From Hedera helix (Eukaryota; Streptophyta; Magnoliopsida; Apiales; Araliaceae): DNA of 64,000 nt. Made by a program: the position numbers and the translations under genes. How positions within the stretch are numbered: position 1 is the stretch's first letter; each line of letters begins with the position of its first letter. The stretch covers positions 18,252,598-18,316,597 of the forward strand of contig OX359266.1 in the NCBI GenBank assembly GCA_947179155.2. The letters are read 5' to 3'. The notes beneath the pieces are model-generated. The model made no database searches, had not been told where the DNA came from, and saw only the letters and a program-made list of their open reading frames with translations. Shown here one piece after another: positions 11,617 to 22,714 of this stretch.

Positions 11617-12060
11617 AGATGAGTCTTATCATAGATTAAGGTTACACACTCTTTCACAAGAATAGAGAGAGTACTTCATAATTATCTATATCTAATAAGT
11701 GAGAGAGAGAGAATTATGGCTAGCCATCCATAATTTGGAGAGACCAAAATCCATTTTTTTAATTCATAGATCTATTGGTGGATCACCTCTAGAGGCTTCA
11801 CACTTGGGGAGCCATTGATCCGTGGAATCTAATTAGTGAATTTGAAGAAAAACGTGATGGATTAAATGGAGTTGAACTTGTACCTTTGGAAGCTTGGTTC
11901 TACAAAGGTATAAATCTTTTATCCTTCCTCAATTAATAATAGTCGCATAAGAAAGATTTTGGTTATTGGTTTGTAAAAAAAATTTAAAATCTAATTTTTC
12001 TTGCTTCCGTTGTGCTTATATAATTTGATTATATGTATACCATATTTTTGCAAACCAACA

Positions 12061-13007
12061 GTCTACACATGGAACGAACATAATATGTCTTACAAGAACT
12101 GAAACATAATAATAGCTTGCTAACTCAATAGACTTGCCGCAGGTAACGCTAAGCTTTAAGTTCTTTTGGCTAATGTGCAACCTTTGCTGCATTCCCTACA
12201 CACATGATTACTTGTCCTTTGTTTAGCCTAATATTTATGCTTAGTCTCTGCAATGACTTACATATGTGAGACCACCAGTCGGTATCTAATACTCAAGTAA
12301 AACTTGACTTATAGAAAGTTCAATTTCATTATGAACAAATCTATATCTGTAGTAGAAACTTCATTAAGTTTCTTCTACTTTGCTATTGCAACTCTTTTGC
12401 AATTGCTTTTTTAGTTTCCTGGCTTATCATAATGAAAGTAAACTCTTTTTCCGTCGGGATCACTTTTATTTTTGTTATTTGTTTAGCCTTTCTTTTGCCT
12501 TTTACATTTTTGGACTCCTCAGAAATACCTTTGGCCCTCTATCTAGCTAAGAAGATTCATCTACCAGTAAAACTTGGTCTTTCTTGGAAGGAAAGTTACT
12601 CTCCACAGTCTTCAACATGTTAAGCAAATCAGGCGAGCTGACATCTAGCTTAAACATGTGAAATTCACAACATATTGTGAAACAAAGTCAATGAGTGGGT
12701 GCAAGATCGAATCTTGACTTAACTCTCCATCCTTGACAAAACTCAGTTGTCTCAATTAGTCAATTAGATTAATCAACTTTAGGATATGTGTTTATACTAT
12801 AGTGCAATTGGCCATATAGATTGGAAGAGCTACTTAGATATCTTATATCTAGTTGAACTACTTTTCTCACCATACAACTATTGAATATATAACAAAATAG
12901 TAGGTGCAACCATTTTCTCGTGTTGACGCTGTAACTCAATACTTATGGATGCGAGCATGATATATTGAGCCATAGTTGCATCATCTTTCCACTTCTTAAA
13001 GTAGCAA
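12061..13007 (-). pseudogene. Copia gag/PR remnant on minus strand (element E, part 1)
   Basis: Reverse complement of the 6690-7560 region of element B: the protease relic, the zinc-knuckle segment and the upstream gag are collinear. The piece stops at 13007, where gypsy 1 was inserted, and resumes at 30955. Its last five bases (AGCAA) and 30955-30959 (AACAA) are the target duplication of gypsy 1. The plus-strand ORF at 12432 is a shadow. Confidence 0.75.
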
Positions 13008-13747
13008 TGTAATGACCACAAATTTCATTAGTCATTGTAATTATAATTAATAAAGAATTAGCAATGAATTTAAAATTTTTGTATTAAATTAATTGTGCAT
13101 TAGATAATTAAATAAATTTACTTATGTGTATGTATATTTATTTAAAGAATTAAAGCAATGTGTATAATTAATTAAAGCAAAACTAATTGGATTATATTTT
13201 AAATCCAAATGAGTTGTTAAACTAGGTCAATTAAATTTACCTAGTAGCCCAAGTAATTAAATTAAACCTTAGTCCATGTAATTAATTAAACAAGCCCAAT
13301 GCTTATTTTAATTAAAGGTAGCATAATTATTTAAATGCTAGCTCAATGTGTTATTTAAGTTGAGCCCAAACCAATTCAATGAATGAGCCCAATATATTTA
13401 ATCCTAGGATCCATTATGGAGCCCAATAAGAAGTCAAAATTGGTCAACATTGTTACATATACTCCTATATATATATATATATAGGAGTATATATGCATAA
13501 TTAAAGCATTAAAATTAAAGCAAAAATGAGTGATTAAATCCCATTTTCCAGCAATTTAGGGGGTCCCACTTGGGGGTTGCTTGATCTTCATATTGCTTCT
13601 TTTATACATTATGTCATAGTAGGTGAACCACCCAAGTCAATCAAGAAGTCATTCAACTAGTCCATCCATGCTATAGTAATCCAACTTAAGCTCTTAATGT
13701 GACTATGTTGGTGAATTAGGAAGGTTAATGAAAGTTTAATAGATGGC

Positions 13748-13756
13748 TATATAAAG
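13748..13756 (+). promoter_or_regulatory. TATA box of gypsy 1 5' LTR
   Basis: TATATAAAG followed by AGTACTCCACATAC. The related LTRs have CTATAAATAG plus GCTYCAC at the same place, about 740 bp into the LTR. Confidence 0.55.
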
Positions 13757-14984
13757 AGTACTCCACATACTTGAAATGTTTGTTAGTCATTTGCAAGTAT
13801 TCTAGAGAAAAGAAAGTGAGAGCATTTGTGAGCATTTGAGAGATACACTTGGGGGTTGAGTGAAAAAGTTAGAGAAGAAACTTGGTGAATGTCACAAAGC
13901 ATCATCACATACTTTGGTAGGAGGAGAAAAAAATCACACAAGTCACAAAGGTTTAAAAGTGCTCTAAACATCTCTTTATTTTATTTTTGTAGTCTAGATA
14001 GCTTTTGATCGGTTAAAATCTATTTTTAACCTATCAAAACTCGTTTTGATGGTCTAGAAGTGTTTATCTATGTAATATATGAATATTCATAGTATGAAGT
14101 GTTTATATCATGATTTCGTATGTGTATTTTGCATGAAAACATAAGAAATGTTCATAGTGTATTTTTACCGGTAAAACCTAACTAAGTATGTTGTGTTTAA
14201 CGTTGTATTTTGAAATGTACAGGTTGGAAATTGGATTTTTATGGCTAGAAAGTTAGATCTATGAATTTTAAAGAAATAATCCCACTTGAATCTTTCAAAA
14301 ATATTGAATAAAGAAGAAGTTATAGCTTTTACTGCAAATGATGTCGTTTTTAAACCCTAGGTGGTTCGATCCTTAAATTTCGTGTTTTCAAAAATGTGAT
14401 TGAACCATGAAATATTGTTAAAAAAGAAGTTACAAATTTAACAAAACTGAGTTTGTGTCATTTGGACATATAGATCATATTTTATTCAAGTTTGAACAAA
14501 TAAAATCAAGGATTTGTAAAGTTAGTTTTTATCTTATCCTTGTGAGTAGTTTTGAGTCTAGTTAAATTCGGAATTTTGATTTGTGATCTAAAGAGAAATT
14601 GTAGAGGGGGAAATTATGATGAGAATGGACTCAAGAATCACCTCAAAATATTTTAAAATGAAGAAGTTATGGCTGTCGGAGCGTCGGAGGGTCGAGCAGT
14701 AAAAAAAATTGATTTCCGGACAGAATGTCTTGACACACCTGCGTCAGAACTGACGCAGTTGCGCCAGAACACGCTGCCAGGCAGTGTTGGGCAGTCCAGG
14801 TCGGGTCCGGGTCTATCCGGGTTGAGTTTTCTTTGAAAAATTAAGTTGAAACAGGTGTAAAATGAATATATTTGGATATTAAACTAACATATATGAAGTC
14901 TAATTATAAATGAATGTTAGCTAAATGTTTAAATTAAATACTAAGGTTAACCCAATTTAAAAGTTAACTTTTGATAATATTTAA

Positions 14985-15510
14985 AGAGTATTAAAATATT
15001 ACTACATGGTTAATATTAACAAGTGATTTAATATTATTAAATGATTGATAATTTTAGTAAGAGATTAAAATATTATTAAATGAGTAATAATATTAATAAG
15101 TCAATAAAATATTATTTAAATAAATAATAATATTAGTAAATGAAATAAAATATTATGATTAATAATATTAGATAATGATTAAAATATTATTAAATGATTA
15201 ATAATATTAATAAGATAATAAAATATTATTAAATGATTAATAATATTAGATATTGAATAAAATATTATTAAATGATTAATAATATTAGATAATGAATAAA
15301 ATATTATTAAATGATTAATAATATTAATAATATGATAATGTATTATTAAATGGTTAAAGATTAATAAAATATTATTAAGTGATTAATAATATTATAAGAC
15401 TAATAGAATATTATTAATTGTTAATAATGTTAGATAAGAATGTGAACTATATTAAGTAATTAATATAGGTTTTATGTGATTGAAATATTATCAAGTAATG
15501 ATAACATTTC
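14985..15510 (+). repeat. AT hairpin array in gypsy 1 5' LTR
   Basis: Repeated units of about 38-40 bp in which AATATTATTAA and TTAATAATATT flank a four-base loop (ATGA or similar). The last unit uses covarying arms (ATTATCA with TGATAA near 15484-15508). The 3' LTR copy is at 29290-29840. Confidence 0.85.
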
Positions 15511-16377
15511 CTAAGTGTTTAATATACCTTTAATTAATTAATTATGTGGTTAGGTATAACATGTGTAGATGTTATCATATGAATGCGTATATGATACTAA
15601 TTTGAAAATCAACTTGATTAATTGTTAGGTCTGTAATGACCGAGAAAATTACGAACCCAATTTTTTTTTTATTTAATTATATCCATAAGAAAATATGAGG
15701 TATGATGTATGTGTGTATGTGATAAGTTGTATGATGAGAGGTACTAAATTAGTTAATTAAATTAATTAACTAAAGAAGGAAAAAGATTTCAAAAGAAGCT
15801 TATGTGATGAAATCACAAAGCTTGAACGTTGGCCTTGTATGACAATTAAGAAGATTTTTAATGAACAAGTTAATTACTTGTATGAATAATGCGAAAGAAG
15901 AAGCAAGTGAATTATTTGAGATAATTCAATGTGGGAATAATTATTTGTGTACGGTTAACTATATTATAAATCCAATTTGATGATAGGGGTTAGTGAATGA
16001 ATTAATTTAATCAAGTCCAATGTAATTCTATTAATATGTATTAGGGTATTATTAAAACAAACCCAAGGAAATTGCAATTAATAGTGTTATTTAATTAAGG
16101 AATCCAATGGACTTATAAATAGCAAATCTAATTGGATTATAATTTAAATCCAAATGAGTTGTTAAACTAGGTCAATTAAGTTTACCTAGTAGCCCATGTA
16201 ATTAATTTAATTACTAGTCCATGTAATTTATTAAATAAGCCCAATGCTTATTTTAATTAAAGGTAGCATAGTTATGTAAATGCTAGCCCAATGTGTGATA
16301 TAAATTGAGCCCAAACAATTTAATTGAATGAGCCCAATAGAACTTAATTCTAAGATCCAAAGTGGAGCCCAATAAGC

Positions 16378-16384
16378 TTGTATA

Positions 16385-16423
<39 letters not shown>

Positions 16424-16495
16424 GTATATATATATGTATATATATATATATGTATATATATATGTATATATATATATATGTATATATATATGAAT
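16378..16495. repeat. TA/GTATA microsatellite
   Basis: Alternating TATATA and GTATATATATAT; the same LTR site carries TA runs at 27783 and 54847. Confidence 0.9.
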
Positions 16496-16765
16496 ACTTA
16501 TATAATTATATAAGACTTAAAAATAAAGTCAAATTGGATAAATATTGGTCAATCCCGAATTTTGGGGCCCACATGGATAGAAAGGTAGCTAGTTGGTTGA
16601 TTTTGGAGTTTAAATTGGTACAAGTAACTTCCAACCACCCTAGTCAATCAAAGGGTCAATCAAAAAGTCCATCAAGTGGTCATTCCATGTATAGTAAGCA
16701 TGAATTAAGCTCCTAATTGACTAGCATTGGTTAATTAGTAGATGCTAAGCAAGTTTAGAGAGGTT

Positions 16766-16775
16766 CTATAAATAG
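16766..16775 (+). promoter_or_regulatory. TATA box of solo LTR
   Basis: CTATAAATAG followed by CATGCTCCACCC. Identical decamer at 55046-55055 and, inverted, at 36111-36120 in other LTRs of the group. Confidence 0.6.
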
Positions 16776-17699
16776 CATGCTCCACCCATTTTCTATGTTT
16801 GTTAGTCATTTTGTAAGAACTCCAAGAGAGAATAGAGAGAACATTCTAGAGAAAATAGAGAGAACTCTTGAGAGTTGGTTTTTCACCAAGGAGATTGCTA
16901 GAGACTTATCAAGGAGGAGTCACCAACAAAGTCTCTAGCCAAGAGTAGAAGAACATAAGGTTCAAAAGTGTTCTATCTCATCTTTATTTCATTTTTGTAG
17001 GCTATATATGTTTTATATGGTCAAAATATATTTTTAACCGATCAAAAGTGGTTTTGATGGTCTAGAAGTCTTAAGCTATGATAAACTGGTAGATACATGG
17101 TTTGATATGCTTAAATCATGATTTGGTATATGAGAAATGTATAAAAGTTGTAGAAATGTTCATAACACATTTTACCGGTAAAACCCTAACGATACATGTT
17201 ATGTTTAATGTTGTAGTTTGAAATATACAAGTTGGAAAATTAATTTCTATGGCTAGAAAGTTAGATCTATGAGTTTTAAAGAAAAGTCCAACTTGAAGTT
17301 TTCAAAAATATTGAATAACGAAGAAGTTATAGCTTTTACCGGAAATGATGTCGTTTTTAGACCCTAGATGGTTCGATCCGTAATTTTCGTATAAAACGTT
17401 TTCAAAAAGACGATCGAACCATGGATTATTGTAAAACAAGAAGTTAGGAACACATCAACACTGATTTGGTGTCATTTGGATGTGTAGATCTCATTTAATC
17501 AAGGTTTGATCAAAGGGTATCAAAACTGTCAAAAAAATAAAAGATTTGGATAACATTCTGCCGGACAGCCCCGGGGCGCCGTCTTACAGTGTAATCACTA
17601 CGCCGCGGCGCAGTGCACTGTTCCAGGGAAAAAAATAAAAACCGAACCGGGTCGGGTCCGTACGGATCCGAAAATGGAAAATGTCCCAAAAATTATTTT

Positions 17700-19030
17700 A
17701 TTATTTTTGGACTTAATAAATATATTTTTAAATTAAATATAAGTGATTTAATAAATAAAAAGAGTTAAATATTATTAAAGGTTTAATAATATAATTAAAT
17801 TAATAAAATATTATTATTAATATAATAATATTAGAAAATTATTAAAATATTATTAAATGTATAATAATATTTTAAAGTGAGTAAAATATTATTAAAGAGT
17901 TAATAATATAAAATAAAATATTATTAAAAGGATTAATAATATTAGTTAAAGAAATTAAATATTATTAAATGATTAATAATATTATATACTTAATTAAATA
18001 TTATTAAATAGTTAATAATATTAGATAATGAATAAAATATTATTAAATGATTAATAATATTAATAAAGGATTAAAATATTATTAAATGGTTAATAATATT
18101 AGTAAGTTAATAAATATTATTAAATGTGTAATAATATTAATAAAGGATTGAAATATTATTAAATGGTTAATAATATTAGTAAGTTAATAAATATTATTAA
18201 ATGATTGATAATATTAATAAATGATTAAAATATTATTAAATGGTTAATAATATTAGTGAGTTAATAAATATTATTAAATGAGTAATAATATTAATAAAGG
18301 ATTGAAATATTATTAAATGGTTAATAATATTAGTAAGTTAATAAATATTATTAAATGATTAATAATATTAATAAAGGATTAAAATATTATTAAATGGTTA
18401 ATAATATTAATGAATGAGTAAAATATTATTAAATGATTAATAATATTAGTATGAGAATAGAATATTATTAAATGGTTAATAATATTGATGAGAGAAGAAA
18501 ATAGTATTAAATGCTATTATTTTAAATATAAAATATTATTAAATGGATAATAATATTTATAAGTTATTGAAGATATTATTTGAAGAGTAATACATTATTA
18601 ACAATGTTAACATATGATTGAAATATTATTAAATGATTAATAATATTAACTAAGGCTAAGGATATTATTAAGGGATTAATAATATTATTGACAGGATAAA
18701 ATATTATTAAAAGGTTAATAATATTTATAAATGATTAAGATATTATTTGATAATTAATATCATTGGGGATAGTGTAAAACATTATTTATGTATTAATAAT
18801 GTTAATAAGTGTTTGAGATAATAAAGAGATTAAGATGATTATTAGATGGTTAATAATATTGAGGAACTAGATGATTTATTATTGAGATAGTAAATGGTTA
18901 AAATATTATTATACGATTAATAATATAATATTTGGTATTTATATATTATCAAAGGTGATAATATTATAAAGCAATAAAGTGATTGTTATGTGATTTAAAA
19001 TATTATCAAGGGATTGATAATATTATTAAG
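17700..19030 (+). repeat. Long AT hairpin array with a 77-bp higher-order repeat
   Basis: Roughly thirty units, each with inverted 11-bp arms AATATTATTAA and TTAATAATATT around a 4-base loop, separated by 10-15 variable bases. From 18061 to 18368 two alternating units form an exact 77-bp higher-order period (starts at 18061, 18138, 18215, 18292, 18369). At 18999-19024 the arms change together to AATATTATCAA and TTGATAATATT. Confidence 0.9.
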
Positions 19031-19937
19031 AGTTTTAAAGTTATGATTAAGTGATAGATGATTTAAGACATATATGTTAAGGTTATTAATGTTAAATAAA
19101 CCTATATGTGTTATGCTAATTGGAGGATCAATGTTATTGAATATTAGGTCACCCAAATGAAGTATTTTTAAGTTGAATAACAGTAGTCAGCGGAACAGAC
19201 AAGTTTCTCTGAACCTTAACTTGTATTTATTTGGCAAGTTATTTATGTAGAATCTAAAATTTATTTCAACATGCATGATGAAATAATTATTAAGAATTAT
19301 TTCATATCTATATTGTTATTGACAATCGCACTTGGGTGCATTTGCATGACTGTTCACGTTATGAACTGTTTAAAGAGAAATATCTATGTTATTTGTTTCA
19401 GCTAGATATTGCATGTGATATTATGACTGTTCTAAGTGAGGGTTCTATGCCAATTGTTTCGGCTAGACCATGTACGATTTAAATTCATAAATCTGAATAT
19501 TATTGAAGTTAGTCCAAACCATATTGTTATGGTGCGGAATCTGATGGGATAAGCTGAAATGAACAGAGCATTATAAGCAGATAAGCTTACGGTCGGATGG
19601 AATATTCCCGATCAAAACGAACTAGATGGTTATATTGTGCACTCTATAAACGTACGATAGGCTGATCACCTAGAGTACCCATCACCGGATATGTCAATCG
19701 AAATGATTGTTAATATTCAAAACGAACTGACCGTCTTCTGTCTATAGGGTATTGTAAATATTCAAAACGTGTGTTCATGGTCTTGTGACCCTTTCAGCAT
19801 GATGAAGCAGTATATTATATCAATTGAATTATATTATTCAAAGTTGCATGTCTTCAAAATTATTATATATTGTTGAAGTTTCCAGAGCTAAATCTTTTTC
19901 ATTCATGATATACATTTTATTGTTTATTTAAACTTGC

Positions 19938-19956
19938 TGAGCAAAGTAGTTGCTCA
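19938..19956 (+). other. Conserved LTR 3' hairpin (solo LTR copy)
   Basis: TGAGCAA, loop AGTAG, TTGCTCA, a perfect 7-bp stem, followed by ACCTTGCTATATCATGAA. It lies 297 bp before the LTR end. Related copies: 20920, 30608, 49119, 57560, 61400 and, inverted, 32636. Confidence 0.75.
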
Positions 19957-20258
19957 ACCTTGCTATATCATGAACTATTTTCAGTTAAGCCGAGTTATCT
20001 AAGGAGTACCACGACAAAGGACAGATGAACGAGTAGACGTAGTTAGTTCGTATTATTTGTGTAAACCTTTTGTATTATAAGGTAATGATGATGTATTAGG
20101 GTTAGTGGAACCTGGGATTGAAGGTAAGTTTTGTAATGAAATTATGTATGTTTTCCGCGAGATATTGAAGATGTATTTTATGAATGTTTGACGAGTGTTG
20201 AATAGTGAGCACCGAACCCGAGGTTCAAGGGACCCGGATTTGGGGGCGTCACAAGGTC

Positions 20259-21266
20259 TATCTAAAGAGAATTTAAATTGAATTGGTTAGCAGTAGACCA
20301 CGCACAAGGCAAGTTCTCTAACCCTACTCAATTATTGTTGAACAAGTTTCTATACTTGTAGTTATTGTCAAAGTTTGAAGTGGTATAATTATTTAAAATT
20401 ATCTTACATCCATATTTGTTTATAAAATCGCACATAATGCACTTGAGCTTAATAATCCATGATTCATGAACTGTATTAAAGATGTCTTAAGCTAATAGTT
20501 CAACTAGACATTGCGTTTATAAATTCAATAACTTGAATACTTTTAAAAGCATATCCAAACCATTGCTGGGTGCGGATTTCTTATGTTAAGTCTGAGAAAT
20601 GAACAACCCTAAATTAGGGGATTTTATGTCGGGAAACCGACTTTGGTGTCAGTTGACTAAATGTAATGCATATACAGTGGGTTGAATAGGCTAATCCCCT
20701 TGAAAATCAAAACTACTCAAAAGGTCAGAGGAAACTCTATTATACCCTCGTTAGTTCAAGCTCCTTGGTGACCACTCAGCATTTAAGATTCGAATATTCC
20801 TGTTCAATGAAATTTGAGTCTTGTTCATTTCACCATTATTTTATCCATTATTGAGACCATTGATGTTATTTCCCATTCATTTATGATATATTAAATCTCT
20901 ATGATTGTTCTTAACTTGCTGAACAAACTAGTTGCTCATCCTTGCTATATCATGAACAATTTTTCAGATAGACCTGACTGCTCCAAGAAGGATAAGGGGA
21001 AAGGGAAAGCCAGAAATTAAGTTAAATTATGCTTGTTAATTAATGTTTAGAAATGTATTTACTGTTGATAAATCTTTTGTAATTCCTTATGATAGGAACT
21101 GTTTATGTTATGGTTAATAGACCCTGATATTGTAACATTTTTGTAAGGAACCAATATGTATTATTCCGTTAAGTTTAAATGCAATGTATGTATTTAATTA
21201 CTAGTAATGTATTGATCAGTGAGAACCAAACCCGAGGTTGTGGAACCCAAATTTGGGGTCGTCACA
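20259..21266 (+). repeat. Gypsy 1 5' LTR, right part
   Basis: Resumes with TATCTAAAGAGAATT after the AGGTC duplication, collinear with 29949-30954. It contains the conserved hairpin (20920-20938) and ends GTCGTCACA just before the primer site. Confidence 0.9.
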
Positions 21267-21269
21267 GGT

Positions 21270-21280
21270 TGGTATCAGAG
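21270..21280 (+). other. Gypsy 1 primer binding site (initiator Met tRNA)
   Basis: TGGTATCAGAG preceded by GGT after the LTR end; 11 bases match the complement of the 3' end of plant initiator Met tRNA. Confidence 0.85.
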
Positions 21281-21508
21281 TTGTAGGTTAGAAACGTTAG
21301 GATTTGCGAAACCTAAGTTATAACCTTAGTATTAAACTCATATTGAGTGCGTTAGGAGATGAATCAGGGAGATTCATCGTAATATGTATTTTTGGAGGTG
21401 GATTGAGAAAATCCATCGAGCCGAGTTGTACATGATAAAATATCATTTCATTTCATCAATGAATATATTTTATTGCTGTACTGACATGTGTAATTTTCAT
21501 GATATAGG
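21281..21508 (+). other. Short leader of gypsy 1
   Basis: 228 bp between primer site and the first ORF. No gene; the 61-codon ORF at 21384 overlaps the next ORF in another frame. Confidence 0.6.
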
Positions 21509-22365
21509 ATGGCAGAGATCGGGCAGTCGAGTCACACTGTTGAGGAGGATTACATTGATATCCATATGAATACTGCACAGCCGCTGGTGGCTGCACCTGT
21601 TGAGGAGCCGGAGTCAGATCCCGATGAGGGAGATCGCGTGGAGCCCGTCTGGGGCAGTGTGATGAGGCCTTACAGTGAGGAGGAGGCAGAGTCTGAGGAG
21701 TCTGAGGAGGATGAGTCAGCTGATGGCATGGGCACTACTGTCGCTGACATCATAGAGGGCTTGACTACTAGGAACGAGGGGTGGAGGCGAGGGTCCAGCA
21801 TTTAGAGGAGTAGAACCTGACCTACCAGCATATGGAGGATCAGTACAAGGATACAGCTTACCAGTTCTCTAGCGAGAACACGGAGCTGAAAGAGAGGATC
21901 GTAGGACTGGAGGATCAGGTACAGGGGTACGAGGATTCAGTGGAGCACTTTACAGTGCTAACTCATCAGCTCGTAGATCAGGATGTGGAGCTGCAGGCTA
22001 AGTTGGCAGCGACTGAGACTAGGTTAGTCGAGGCTGAGCTGAAGATTCGACAGGTTCAGGCAGAGAAAGCTGCCATCCGTGCATATTGGCAGGAGGCGAT
22101 AAATGATAGAATGGAGATGGAAACACAGCGGGATGCCGCTCATGGTCAAATGATAGAGCTGGAGGAGGAGATCCGTGAGAAGCGTGTTAGGACGGATAAA
22201 CTTAGCTATGTCTATCGATCGTCATATGGTAGACTTCAGAGCAGGGTGCACTACTACCCAGCCGAGGAGGGTCAGTCTATGCACACCATCAGCAGGAATG
22301 TGATGATGGCCATCGGGGATGAGGAGTATGATGATGTGATTCGTAAGGGGATGCGCAACCAGTAG
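21509..22365 (+). pseudogene. Acidic coiled-coil ORF upstream of gag (gypsy 1)
   Basis: An extra ORF ahead of gag, in two pieces: 21509-21805 (98 codons) and 21832-22365 (177 codons). Comparison with gypsy 2 shows a 1-base deletion near 21778 plus a stop (TAG at 21811) between them. The first piece starts MAEIGQSS and is very acidic (runs of E, D, S around residues 35-80). The second is a long heptad-like coiled coil (ENTELKERIVGLEDQ onward) ending with a conserved block HTISRNVMMAIGDEEYDD. Its role is unknown to me. The same ORF in gypsy 2 (split by a solo LTR) supports it as a real part of the element family and not chance. Different from gag, which starts 350 bp later. Confidence 0.75.
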
Positions 22366-22714
22366 TATTAGTTGTTTTCTAATTATGAATGTAAATAGAT
22401 GCAGTAGAACCCAACTTTTGTTTTATTAGAGGGTTAATATGTCATTGAATCCCAACTCTAGGAAGTTGTAGGATATTTTAGATCCCATCTTTTGTAGCTT
22501 CTCAGGGATAGAAGCATTTATAGCAATATGCTTTCGATGTAAAATGCCACGCACTACTGTTTTAGCATATGAATATAAATGCAGTAAAATTTATGTTTAT
22601 ATGTGTGTTGAGATAATTACTTGTATTTTAGCTAAACGTTGTCTAAGATACAAAACAATGAGATGAAAAAGATGAAGCAAGTATAATAATGTAAATTTTT
22701 GTTTATGATAGAAA

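Larger units (their letters stand above)
9883..12060 (+). repeat. Copia element B 3' LTR
   Basis: TGAAAGTAG to CCAACA, 2178 bp. It contains a 208-bp tandem duplication (9913-10120, 10121-10328), so the basic LTR is about 1.97 kb, close to the 1961 bp of the minus-strand copy at 36484-44225. A TATA-like TTTATAAATA lies at 11607-11616, followed by AAGATGAGTC. The first 700 bp resemble the LTRs at 920 and 42632-44225. Confidence 0.85.
13008..15631 (+). repeat. Gypsy 1 5' LTR, left part
   Basis: Continues at 20259 after the nested solo LTR; together about 3632 bp against 3621 bp for the 3' LTR. It contains a 36-bp palindrome (13457-13492), a TATA box, a GC-rich block (14740-14825) and an AT hairpin array (14985-15500). 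It carries about 64 bp (13990-14052) that the 3' LTR lacks. The small minus-strand ORF at 13783 is not a gene. Confidence 0.9.
15632..20253 (+). mobile_element. Solo LTR (4622 bp) nested in gypsy 1 5' LTR
   Basis: It begins TGTAATGACCGAG and ends GGGGGCGTCACA, flanked by perfect AGGTC copies (15627-15631, 20254-20258). No coding sequence lies inside, so it is a solo LTR left by LTR-LTR recombination. It shares the plan of the gypsy 1 LTR: TA-rich tract (16378-16490), TATA box at 16766, a GC-rich block (17555-17680), a very long AT hairpin array (17700-19030) and the conserved hairpin at 19938. The 112-codon ORF starting at 16378 is an artefact of the TA tract. Confidence 0.92.

Noticed and set aside
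12432..12623. 63-codon plus-strand ORF with a hydrophobic start
   Set aside because: It is antisense to a copia gag remnant on the minus strand.
16378..16716. 112-codon ORF rich in Tyr and Ile
   Set aside because: Its first third is a translated TA microsatellite inside a solo LTR.
14985..19030. CRISPR-like array of regularly spaced repeats
   Set aside because: The units are palindromic AT repeats with variable period inside plant LTRs; no cas genes, no unique spacers of constant length.
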